From NCBI GenBank assembly GCA_910575505.1, contig CAJTFK010000021.1, positions 1 to 64,000 of the forward strand: 64,000 nt of DNA, written 5' to 3'. The stretch's first letter is position 1; every line of letters starts with the position of its first letter. The notes below the pieces were generated by a model, which was not told the origin of the DNA, ran no database searches, and worked only from the letters and a program-made list of their open reading frames with translations. The stretch comes from Oscillospiraceae bacterium (GTDB taxonomy: Bacteria; Bacillota; Clostridia; Oscillospirales; Oscillospiraceae). Positions 7,665-14,648 of the stretch are shown here, piece after piece. A program made the translations under genes and the position numbers.

Positions 7665-8081
7665 ATGAAGAAATCCGAAGCGATGCAAAGCACGCACTTG
7701 CCTCCGCATGTCCCTAAGATGAGGCACCATTCCACCACCTCCGGCACCATGTGTAATTGCAGTTGCACAGGCGGCCATCCCCAGCACGAAGCCCTGATTT
7801 ATAATCCCACTTCTATCAATGAACTCTCCCCCTGCCATGGCAGGGGGCAGGGCGGCCACGATGACCAGCCGCTTCTGGAGCAGCTGAGCGCAGACACCAC
7901 CGGCAAGCTGGCAATCAGCGTTCCGGAGATGGCCAAGCTGCTGTCCATCAGCAAGCCCACTGCCTATGCCTTGGCCCGGAGTGAAGGGTTCCCCGCGTTC
8001 CAGGTCGGCGGCCGAACGCTTGTGTCCGTTCCGGGCCTCATGGCCTGGGTGCAGCGGGCTTCGACCGAGGAGGTGCTGTGA
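7665..8081 (+). CDS. Excisionase-like helix-turn-helix protein with Cys/His-rich N-terminus
   Basis: 138 aa; ATG 7665 follows AAGGAGGA. Residues about 75-138 (LAISVPEMAKLLSISKPTAYALARSEGF then a wing RTLVSVPGLMAW) match the winged-helix DNA-binding fold of excisionase/helix-turn-helix 17 proteins. The first 60 residues are unusual for this family: His/Cys-rich (PPHVPKMRHH, CNCSC) and ending in QHEALIYNP, a peptide that reappears in frame upstream of int. The DNA for that peptide is the predicted antisense RNA target (7782-7809). A perfect 20-bp palindrome follows at 7828-7847. The stop overlaps the primase start (TGATG). It likely directs element excision and perhaps early transcription. Confidence 0.75.
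   Translation: MKKSEAMQSTHLPPHVPKMRHHSTTSGTMCNCSCTGGHPQHEALIYNPTSINELSPCHGRGQGGHDDQPLLEQLSADTTGKLAISVPEMAKLLSISKPTAYALARSEGFPAFQVGGRTLVSVPGLMAWVQRASTEEVL
7828..7847. repeat. Perfect 20-bp palindrome inside the excisionase-like gene
   Basis: CCCCCTGCCATGGCAGGGGG, 18 bases after the antisense-RNA target site. As RNA it would form a strong hairpin, so pairing upstream could change its folding. Confidence 0.7.
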
Positions 8082-8197
8082 TGATGCCCCCGAGCATGAA
8101 TCTGAACAACACCCCTGAGAGCGCGAAGAAACGGGGAGGTGCTGTGATGATGCCCCCGAACATGAATCTGAACAACATCCCTGAGAGAGCGAAGAAA
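8069..8197 (+). repeat. 66-bp tandem duplication of the primase start region
   Basis: Two adjacent 66-bp copies (from AGGTGCTGTGATGATGCCCC at 8071 and again at 8137) each contain SD, ATG and the codons for MMPPxMNLNNxPExAKK. Because 66 is a multiple of three, the frame is kept and two start sites result. Confidence 0.85.
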
Positions 8198-9004
8198 GAA
8201 TGCGCTTTCGTTATCTGGAAGTACCAGCCTCGGGGCAACGGTGTGAAACCGGCCAAGGTCCCGTACAATCCTAAGACGAGTGCGCCCGCCGACACCGCGG
8301 ACCCCAGCACGTTTGGGGGCTTTTCGGAAGTGCAGAATTACGCCAAAGCGAGGTACGACGGCGTGGGTATAGGCATCTTCCGCCTGTCGGACGGTTCTTG
8401 CCTGGCCGCCATTGACATCGACCACTGCATTGACGAGAACGAGAATCTTTCCCCGATGGCCGATGACATCATGAAGACCATGCGGGCTTACACGGAAGTC
8501 TCTCCCAGTGGGCGGGGTATCCGCATCCTGTTCCTGCTCACGCCGGGGTTCGTCCTCGATAGCAACAAGTACTACATCAACAACCAGGCCAAGGGCCTGG
8601 AGGTCTACGTTGCCGGAGCAACCAACAAGTATGTGTCTGTGACCGGCAATACTCAGACACCCGGAGCAGACTTGGAACTGCGGGACGCGGAACTGCTGCG
8701 GGTCTTGGAGAAGTACATGGTCCGGCCGGGACAGCTGGTTTCCCAGCCCGCTCCCCAGCAGGCCCAGCCCGTGGCCCAGGACAGCGGTCAGCCGGACAAT
8801 CCGCTGCGGCCCGAGGACCTGGCTCTGATTGAGAGCATCAAGAACGGCCCCAGCGGCGAGAAGTTCATGGCGCTTGGGCAAGGCGACATATCCATCCATT
8901 ATAGTATTTTTCCTTGCGTTGCTGGCACACCTGCTCCTCCCATTGAAAGCAAGAATAAGGTTGCCGGTATCCTTGGCCTGATTAACTGGGGAGGAGGTGA
9001 CTAA
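8081..9004 (+). CDS. Prim-pol type DNA primase, atypical C-terminus
   Basis: 307 aa; starts are possible at 8081 or 8147 because of the tandem duplication. The core resembles archaeo-eukaryotic-type prim-pol domains of plasmids and phages: a DxD metal motif in AAIDIDHCID, the conserved YTEVSPSGRGIRI, and a downstream LEVY strand. It probably synthesises primers for element replication with the helicase next door. The region from about residue 265 departs from the usual continuation: after GEKFMALGQGDIS the sequence becomes IHYSIFPCVAG and ends in WGGGD, suggesting replacement or truncation of the linker that normally joins primase and helicase in one chain. Its stop is 2 bases before the helicase start. 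Confidence 0.75.
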   Translation: MMPPSMNLNNTPESAKKRGGAVMMPPNMNLNNIPERAKKECAFVIWKYQPRGNGVKPAKVPYNPKTSAPADTADPSTFGGFSEVQNYAKARYDGVGIGIFRLSDGSCLAAIDIDHCIDENENLSPMADDIMKTMRAYTEVSPSGRGIRILFLLTPGFVLDSNKYYINNQAKGLEVYVAGATNKYVSVTGNTQTPGADLELRDAELLRVLEKYMVRPGQLVSQPAPQQAQPVAQDSGQPDNPLRPEDLALIESIKNGPSGEKFMALGQGDISIHYSIFPCVAGTPAPPIESKNKVAGILGLINWGGGD

Positions 9005-9006
9005 CT

Positions 9007-10740
9007 ATGGCTGTCCCTATGGACGACCTTTTGCTCAGTACCGTCGATGATTACTTGAGCCAAAACCCCCAAGGCAAGATGAACGGCACGTTTCCAAATC
9101 GTGCGAAAATCAAAGAAGACATTGTCAATCAGACACGAACGGCAATTGAGATGCAGAACGCGTTGCTGAGCAAGGGGACGAAATTGAGAATTCCGGACCG
9201 ATTGGCGAACGTTCAAATTGCTCGGATTATTTACAAGGTTGAGCTCGTCGCAGTTATTTCTTGTGAGAAGCGCGATGTTGAAGAATCGCCATTCGACTTG
9301 ATTGGTGTATATAATGACGATGGACCTAATGCCGGGATTTATGATACGTCAGATAGGACTCTGAACCATTTGATATTTAAATATAATGGGGCGGCAACGG
9401 CTAAGGATTTAGAAGAAGTCAGGCACTTTCTTCGTGAGCTGCTTGACCGGAAGCGTCGCTGCATGGACCAGGACTTAATCGCAGTCAACAATGGCATTTT
9501 CAATTACAAGACCAAAGTTCTGGAACCGTTTGACCCTGACAAAGTGTTCCTGACGAAATCCCGTGTGGATTACAACCCGAATGCCCAGAATGTGGTCATT
9601 CACAATCCTGACGATAATACGGATTGGGACGTGGAATCCTGGATGTCTGGGCTTTCCAACGATGCTGACATCGTCGAATTACTCTGGCAGATTTTGGGTG
9701 CGATTATCAGGCCATTTGTCCGCTGGGACCAATGTGCCTGGCTGTATTCGGCGTCGGGCAATTCCGGCAAGGGCACGCTCTGTGAGCTCATGCGTAATCT
9801 GTGTGGACGCGGGAGCTACGCAAGTATATCCCTGAGTGACTTCTCGAAAGACTTCCATCTGGAGCCGCTGATACATTCCAGTGCGATTATCGTTGACGAG
9901 AACGACGTCGGCGTGTATCTTGACAAGGTTGCAAATCTAAAGGCCGTTATCACGAATGACGTGATTTTGATTAACCGGAAGTTCAAGTCGCCTATTTCAT
10001 ATCAATTCTTCGGATTCATGGTCCAGTGTCTGAACGAGTATCCCAGAATCCGGGATACGTCCGAGAGTTTCTATCGCCGGCAGCTGTTTATCCCGTTCGA
10101 CAAGTGCTTTACCGGCATGGCCCGGAAGTACATAAAAGACGATTATCTGAGCCGGAAAGAAGTTCTTGAGTACGTCTTGTTCAAAGTCTTGAACATGAAT
10201 TATTATAAATTATCTGAGCCAGCGGCTTGCCGGTTTGTCTTGGAAGACTACAAGGAATATAACAACCCGATTCAGCTGTTCGCTGAGGAAATGATTCAGG
10301 AGACCGTTTGGGGTATTTTACCTTTCACGTTTTTGTATGACCTGTATAAAGCCTGGTTCGTTCAGAACTCGCCGTCTGGTAAAATCCAGGGCCGTAACAC
10401 GTTTGTGAAAGAAATTTCCGATATGGCCGAAGCTGGCAAGATTCCCGGTTTCACGACGTTTGGGCGCAAGATTGCTATGCGACCGAAGAAGCTCATGGAT
10501 ATGCCAGAGCCTTTAATCTTGGAATACCAGCTGAAACTCTGGATGAATCCGGATTACCGTGGCACTGATATTAAGCAAATCTGTGTGCCTAAATTAAAAC
10601 CCTCGTACACTGGTCTCATTCGCATTGGTAATGAAGATGAAGCGGCGATGCCTCCCAAGTCTATTAAAATGGACGACTTGATTCGGCAGGCTTTAGCCGA
10701 AACCGGCGGAGAAACCTGCGGCGAAGATAAGGCCACTTAA
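9007..10740 (+). CDS. D5/P4-type superfamily 3 helicase
   Basis: 577 aa; SD GGAGGAGGTG, then ATG 9007. Walker A is YSASGNSGKGTLCEL (about residue 248) and Walker B is AIIVDEND; the QCLNEYPRIRDTSESFYRRQLFIPF block carries the sensor and arginine residues of phage/plasmid primase-helicases. An N-terminal D5-like region precedes the ATPase. The last ~130 residues (FLYDLYKAWF, GRNTFVKEISDMAEAGKIP, MRPKKL) form a domain also found at the C-terminus of the BRO antirepressor at 15751-16629. It should unwind the element origin together with the primase. A hairpin at about 10750-10782 may terminate the operon. Confidence 0.85.
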   Translation: MAVPMDDLLLSTVDDYLSQNPQGKMNGTFPNRAKIKEDIVNQTRTAIEMQNALLSKGTKLRIPDRLANVQIARIIYKVELVAVISCEKRDVEESPFDLIGVYNDDGPNAGIYDTSDRTLNHLIFKYNGAATAKDLEEVRHFLRELLDRKRRCMDQDLIAVNNGIFNYKTKVLEPFDPDKVFLTKSRVDYNPNAQNVVIHNPDDNTDWDVESWMSGLSNDADIVELLWQILGAIIRPFVRWDQCAWLYSASGNSGKGTLCELMRNLCGRGSYASISLSDFSKDFHLEPLIHSSAIIVDENDVGVYLDKVANLKAVITNDVILINRKFKSPISYQFFGFMVQCLNEYPRIRDTSESFYRRQLFIPFDKCFTGMARKYIKDDYLSRKEVLEYVLFKVLNMNYYKLSEPAACRFVLEDYKEYNNPIQLFAEEMIQETVWGILPFTFLYDLYKAWFVQNSPSGKIQGRNTFVKEISDMAEAGKIPGFTTFGRKIAMRPKKLMDMPEPLILEYQLKLWMNPDYRGTDIKQICVPKLKPSYTGLIRIGNEDEAAMPPKSIKMDDLIRQALAETGGETCGEDKAT

Positions 10741-10831
10741 ATATACAGAACAATGGCACCTACCACACGGGTGTCATTGTTCTTACTTCTGCCGGAAATA
10801 TACGCAGGAATGTTTGAGCCTGAAAAACCAT

Positions 10832-11290
10832 TTTTTGCAACTTTTGAGAGAAAATGCCCGTCTGAAATTCAAATCTGAAAAAAACGTACAAGGCCATACA
10901 GACCAGGGAAAAAGAGCGCAAAAGCGTAAGAACAGCGGCAGACACTCCGGCTTTGTAGGTTTTTTCGATTTCAGAGTCAGAAAAAACGCACAAAGCGAAA
11001 ACCTTGAAAGCCTTGCGCCGCAAGGAATACACTGGAAGCTCAATTCCTTGTATGAAATCCCGAAAAAATATCATACAGGCTCAAGTCATACGGCTGCAAG
11101 GGATTGACGTATGTTGTAGGGTTTGTAAGTCTTTTTTTTAGAAAGTTTATAGAAATATCTATTTATAACACATATGTGTATTAGGGAAATATATAGGAGC
11201 GAAACCTGAAAAAAAGTCCTACAAATCCTACAAGTCAAATCCGGAACTTTTTCGCTGTTTTCAGCTCCAGCGTGTATTTCTCCATTCTTC
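10832..11290 (+). repeat. Dispersed intergenic repeat, copy R1
   Basis: About 450 bp recurring at 31037-31500 (same strand) and 36640-37112 (opposite strand). The conserved landmarks are TTTTGCAACTTTTGAGAG, then GTACAAGGCCATACAG, a half almost identical between R1 and R2 from CTCAATTCCTTGTATG onwards, and GGAACTTTTTCGCTGTTTTC. The centre has an AT-rich stretch with palindrome ACACATATGTGT, flanked by TTGTAGG-type heptamers in opposite orientations. No open frame is conserved among the copies. Confidence 0.85.
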
Positions 11291-11384
11291 TCGCCGGATG
11301 TATTGGGCAGAGCTGTATTACTATCCCTGGCGGCGAACCGCCGCTGAAAGCTCCAGAACTCTGCCAGCTTCGCAATCCAACTTT

Positions 11385-12070
11385 ATCCCCCTGGCTGCTT
11401 CTTCCAAAAACGCCTGGGGCCGGGGGCCGGAGAAAGCGGCCCGCAGGGCCGCTCCAGGCCCCAGGCGGGAGGAGCGGAGCCCATAGCCCTGCCGACGTGG
11501 CGGAGCGAGGGGACCGAGCGACCAGCCACGACGAGCAGGGGCCGTCTTGGGGGGACCCGCCGAGGTTCCGGCGCAGAAGGGCCGGAGGCGAACCCGCAGT
11601 GGCGCGTAGGGCGGGCCGCAGGCCCACCCGGAGCAGCCCAAGGGCGAGCCGCAGGACCGAGTGCCGGAGCCGTCCGAGCCGCCCGCAGGGCGTAGCGAGG
11701 CGAGCGGGGGGCCGAGACGGCGGCGGAGCGACGGGCGGGCACAGGCGGCGATAGCCCGAGGCCAACGGAGCCGGGGGCCTGGGTCCCCGGCGGAGTGGTG
11801 ACGCGAAGCGGCAGGCCGAAGCCCCGGAGCAGCGGCGGTCCGTAGCCAGCGGCCCCCCTTCGCGGGGGCCAGTGGCGGAGGGCGGAAGCCGCTGCGCAGG
11901 GGGCCGATGGGTGCCCGCATACCTTGATGTTCCGGCGCAGCGCCCCGCATGGGGCCGAGCACGGAACAGGGGACCCAGCGATGGGGCTTGGCGGGCACTG
12001 CCCGTCAAGCTCCCTGAGCGGTCCCCCGCCATGCGAACAAGGGCGTCTGCCGACGGTCTCCGTCGGCGCT
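11385..12070. ncRNA. GC-rich island with nested long helices; candidate large structured RNA
   Basis: An extremely GC-rich block inside an otherwise balanced or AT-rich element. Every frame is open for long stretches, but the translations are low-complexity Arg/Pro/Gly/Ala without SD. Nested helices are visible: 11411-11421 with 11457-11467 (11 bp perfect) enclosing 11435-11442 with 11446-11453 (8 bp). Also 11487-11492 with 11535-11540 enclosing 11496-11501 with 11525-11530; 11851-11857 with 11864-11870; 11942-11946 with 11951-11955; 11987-11996 with 12000-12009 (10 bp, one G-U); 12049-12056 with 12060-12067. This would suit a large non-coding RNA. Strand and ends are unknown, and high GC alone raises the number of chance helices. 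Confidence 0.4.
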
Positions 12071-12189
12071 TCAAAAAAGAATGGCCCCGGAACAGCCATT
12101 GGCCGCTCCGAGACCTTATCCGGAACCGTATTGAATGCAAGTGCTTCAATAGCCCCAGTATTCAATATACCCCCACTCTGTATTTGTTT

Positions 12190-12309
12190 CCGTCCGGGCC
12201 CGGAGGGACCGGACGTAGAAAGACTATTTCCGTCCGGGTCCGGAGGACCCGGGCAGAGAAAGACTATTTTCGCTCCCCCGGAGTGCGTGAGCACTCCGGG
12301 GGAGCCTGT
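12190..12309. repeat. GC hairpin modules joined by AAAGACTAT linkers, site A
   Basis: Three hairpins in a row: CCGTCCGG-type at about 12190-12216 and 12228-12254, and CTCCCCCGGAGTGC/GCACTCCGGGGGAG at 12275-12306. They are separated by the linker GAAAGACTATTT. The array lies just beyond the 3' end of the leftward gene 12311-12613. Relatives are at 12764-12832 and, inverted, at 25214-25296. Confidence 0.7.
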
Positions 12310-12310
12310 A

Positions 12311-12613
12311 TTATCTCATGGTATCCTCATTGTTGGGAACTCTGCTGGTGATTTCCTCCGGCTTCACGTAGACGTCTTTGGATGCATCATAGTTCCCACA
12401 CATAAGGCGGAACATCAGCCAGTTGATACGCAGTTCAGCCTCTGAGCAGCAATCGGGCTTCTCCAATTCGGCGATGAAACGTTCTACCCAATCACTCATC
12501 TTGGAGTAATCCACTCTGAGTTCGCGTTCCATTTCTTCCTCCATTTTTTCCACATGCCTGATTTGCCTACGCTCTTCGTCTGTGTATTCTGTGAACTTCA
12601 TTCGGCGGCCCAT
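12311..12613 (-). CDS. Hypothetical small charged protein, paralogous domain
   Basis: About 100 aa if started at ATG 12613 (GGAGAGG lies 12 bases upstream); alternatives are 12625 and 12634. Not recognised. It is rich in Glu/Arg, with a segment VERFIAELEKPDCCSEAELRINWLMFRL that resembles ADLIEKELERPGYCEAAKKFIMWKLDEL in the next gene upstream (12843-13640), so the two share a small helical domain. No signal peptide or membrane segment. It is followed by the hairpin module array, which probably ends its transcript. Confidence 0.5.
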   Translation of the reverse strand: MGRRMKFTEYTDEERRQIRHVEKMEEEMERELRVDYSKMSDWVERFIAELEKPDCCSEAELRINWLMFRLMCGNYDASKDVYVKPEEITSRVPNNEDTMR

Positions 12614-12672
12614 AATCGCTACCATCCTCTCCACAATATTTTGCTGCCAGGAAATTGGCTTAAAGGCCCCTG

Positions 12673-12691
12673 CCGACGGCGAAGCCGTCGG
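12673..12691. repeat. Hairpin CCGACGGC-GAA-GCCGTCGG
   Basis: A perfect 8-bp stem upstream of the 12311-12613 gene. A degenerate copy is at 13701-13718 upstream of 12843-13640, and a related stem is at 12049-12067. The paired placement before both paralogous genes suggests a shared leader or attenuator. Confidence 0.55.
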
Positions 12692-12763
12692 GGAAATTTG
12701 AGAGAGTTAATATATTTTGCTGACACAGCTGACGCAAAGCCCCTGCGCTATATTATGATTGGT

Positions 12764-12832
12764 CCGTCCCCGGAGGGGACGGACCATAAAAGACTATATT
12801 CGTCCCCCGGAGTTCGTGAGCACTCCGGGGGA
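12764..12832. repeat. GC hairpin modules with AAAGACTAT linker, site B
   Basis: GGTCCGTCCCC/GGGGACGGACC, the linker AAAAGACTATATTC, then GTCCCCCGGAGT/GCACTCCGGGGGAAC. It lies immediately beyond the 3' end of the leftward gene 12843-13640, as site A does for its paralogue. Confidence 0.7.
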
Positions 12833-12842
12833 ACCTGACTGA

Positions 12843-13640
12843 TTACAGAATTGAATAAATACAAACTCCTTCGGTCTTTTCGGATAACTCCAGAACTTCA
12901 CTTGCCATTTCCGGAGTCGTTCCGGTGGGCTGGCTGTAATAATTGCAGAGTTTCAATATAGCCTGTTCAAGATACTTTTTTTCGGATTCTAAAAACGAGT
13001 TCTTACATTCCAAATCATAATTCTCGTAACGCGAATCTCTGTATTGGGCTTCCAGGCGCTCACACTTGGCTTGCAAAGCCGCATCTCTGGACTGCAAAGC
13101 CTTTATGGCTTCTATACCCTGGAGCAGTTGAAGTAAAGGCTCATTCCCCGCCGGGTTCTTGCGGAGGTCATCTATGTACATCGCTAGGTCCAGGGAAAAA
13201 TCATCCTCATAGCTCTTATATACCCAGTTATCATCCAGAGGAAAGCCCATGTAATCATAGGGACCTTTGGAACGGGTACAAAGATAAAGAGGGATAGGCG
13301 GCAATTTGCGTTCCAGCTGTTCCAGCTCGCTCCAAAGGCGTTCCAACATAGGATACCGAGGGTCATCCTTCGGATTGATACCGTCTTCTTCAATCGTGGC
13401 TTGGTCCTCCCTGCGTTCAATACGCCATGTAAGTTCATCTAATTTCCACATGATAAACTTCTTCGCAGCCTCACAATAACCGGGTCTTTCCAACTCCTTT
13501 TCGATAAGGTCTGCGCATTCGTTTCCTGTGGAATATCCAATGCTGATTTCAAGGTCTCGGGCTTCAAAGGACTTTGTTAAATACTTGAATTGAATCTTTT
13601 CCTGTGGGATATGGTCCTTCGCTTCGTTTTGGTTTTTCAT
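12843..13640 (-). CDS. Hypothetical coiled-coil protein (265 aa)
   Basis: The ATG at 13640 (MKNQNEAKDHIPQEK) is the first plausible start; the upstream frame crosses a hairpin. The SD is weak (GTGAG). Residues about 40-85 carry the small helical domain shared with 12311-12613. The C-terminal third (KALQSRDAALQAKCERLEAQYRDSRYENYDLECKNSF, given here in parts: KALQSRDAALQAKCERLEAQ then YRDSRYENYDLE) has heptad periodicity typical of a coiled coil. No catalytic motif is recognised. Duplicate domain architecture and matching hairpins at both ends suggest the two genes arose by duplication within the element. Confidence 0.55.
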   Translation of the reverse strand: MKNQNEAKDHIPQEKIQFKYLTKSFEARDLEISIGYSTGNECADLIEKELERPGYCEAAKKFIMWKLDELTWRIERREDQATIEEDGINPKDDPRYPMLERLWSELEQLERKLPPIPLYLCTRSKGPYDYMGFPLDDNWVYKSYEDDFSLDLAMYIDDLRKNPAGNEPLLQLLQGIEAIKALQSRDAALQAKCERLEAQYRDSRYENYDLECKNSFLESEKKYLEQAILKLCNYYSQPTGTTPEMASEVLELSEKTEGVCIYSIL

Positions 13641-13801
13641 AGTGTTTATCTCACTTTCGTAATTTTTTGCCAGTCTTTGAAAATGGCCATAAGGCCCATG
13701 CCGACGGCGAAACCATCGGTAAATTAAAAGACTTTCTTGGCCTGCATTAGCCCACAATCGCGCCAAGCCGCCGCTTAACTTGTTTGATTGCGTTTTTATA
13801 A

Positions 13802-14020
13802 CAATCTGAAGTCGGCGACGTTTGGTCTGGCAGTGCTATCTGTGAGCAGAATGGCGCTGATGCTGAATGCGGTGATGATGGACTGAACGAGGGCATGTAC
13901 AAAATTGCCGAGACCAAAGCACCTAACGGTTATTTGCTGCCCTACAAAAATTAGGTGGAAATTCATATTGACCCATCTAATATTACTCGGGGCGAAGAAG
14001 AAGTTGACATCCGCCACCCG
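13802..14020 (+). pseudogene. Remnant of a Cna-B/SpaA-type adhesin domain
   Basis: The frame beginning near 13814 reads GDVWSGSAICEQNG, then EGMYKIAETKAPNGYLLPYKN, an in-frame TAG at 13952, and VEIHIDPSNITRGEEEVDI. The ETKAPNGY signature is the C-terminal strand of Cna-B pilin/adhesin repeats. There is no start codon or SD, and a stop lies at 13799. It is a leftover of an adhesin related to the complete one at 19182-24713, showing that this region has been rearranged. Confidence 0.7.
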
Positions 14021-14122
14021 CATGTATATCACCATTGCCTTTCTGCAACATATTATACCGCAAACATGCCGTAAGGTCAATATATTTTGCCATTTTTCGA
14101 AACTTTTTCTGGCATTAGAAGC

Positions 14123-14158
14123 CCAAAATGGAACCAATAAAAGGCCAAAATGGAACCA
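14123..14158 (+). repeat. Two exact copies of a 14-mer (iteron-like)
   Basis: CCAAAATGGAACCA at 14123-14136 and 14145-14158 (22-bp period). Degenerate relatives cluster at 25395-25476 and 25776-25818. Confidence 0.55.
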
Positions 14159-14180
14159 TGCAATTCATAGTGCATGTTAC

Positions 14181-14227
14181 GCAAAAAAATTGGTCGCCGC
14201 AGGCTTTGTTTGGGCGCCGTTGATTTA
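14181..14227 (+). repeat. Degenerate copy of the GCCGCAGGCTTTG hairpin
   Basis: CGCAAAAAAATTGGTCGCCGCAGG and the following bases match the hairpins at 15700-15752 and 16700-16753, but the stem is partly broken here. From here to 14442 the sequence is AT-rich without a supported gene. Confidence 0.5.
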
Positions 14228-14442
14228 AATGTAACCATATGGTTCTTGTTTGGTCCTGCGGTGTGCATTTGATTCATGCGACCGAGAATCTGTTCGAAAT
14301 TTATTGATATATGAGCGTTTTCGTTTTGTTGATATGAATTTTAAGGCGTTGTTGTTTTCGATTTTTCCAATATTTTATTGGTTATTTTGTTTATTTTCTT
14401 TGATTTCTTTATGCGTTTGTGACTCGTTTTAGAAAATTTTGC

Positions 14443-14471
14443 TTGTATTTCTGGCAAAACCGGTGTAATAT
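14443..14471 (+). promoter_or_regulatory. Promoter of the first adhesin (broken copy)
   Basis: TTGTAT (14443-14448), 17 bp, TAATAT (14466-14471). The same elements, with TAAAAT as the -10, precede the second adhesin at 18968-18996. Confidence 0.65.
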
Positions 14472-14477
14472 GTTAGC

Positions 14478-14648
14478 GTAAATGTGGATTGCAGTTTTCA
14501 AAACTTTCTTGTTTTTCAGCTTTTCTTCTTGGGCAAGAGGAATTTCTGTTAGGCAAGGCCGTTATTTTTATGGAGGTGCTTATGAATTCCAGTTAATATC
14601 ATTCGAGTCATCCAAAAATTTTTGCATGTATAAGGAGGTTTTAGAATC
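14478..14648 (+). promoter_or_regulatory. Conserved adhesin leader with hairpin and micro-ORF, copy 1
   Basis: About 170 nt aligning with the leader at 19003-19181. Shared parts are a hairpin at 14523-14542 (TTCTTCT, 6-nt loop, AGAGGAA), the block GGCAAGGCCGTTATTTT, an SD GGAGGTGCTT serving a micro-ORF MNSS (14582-14596), and the adhesin SD AAGGAGG. In copy 2 the hairpin arm is AGAAGAA, so one A-U has become G-U with pairing preserved. Confidence 0.6.

Noticed and set aside
11235..12450. Several 160-300 codon open frames on both strands of the GC-rich block
   Set aside because: They overlap in all frames, lack SD sequences, and translate to low-complexity Arg/Pro/Gly/Ala; open frames are expected by composition alone.
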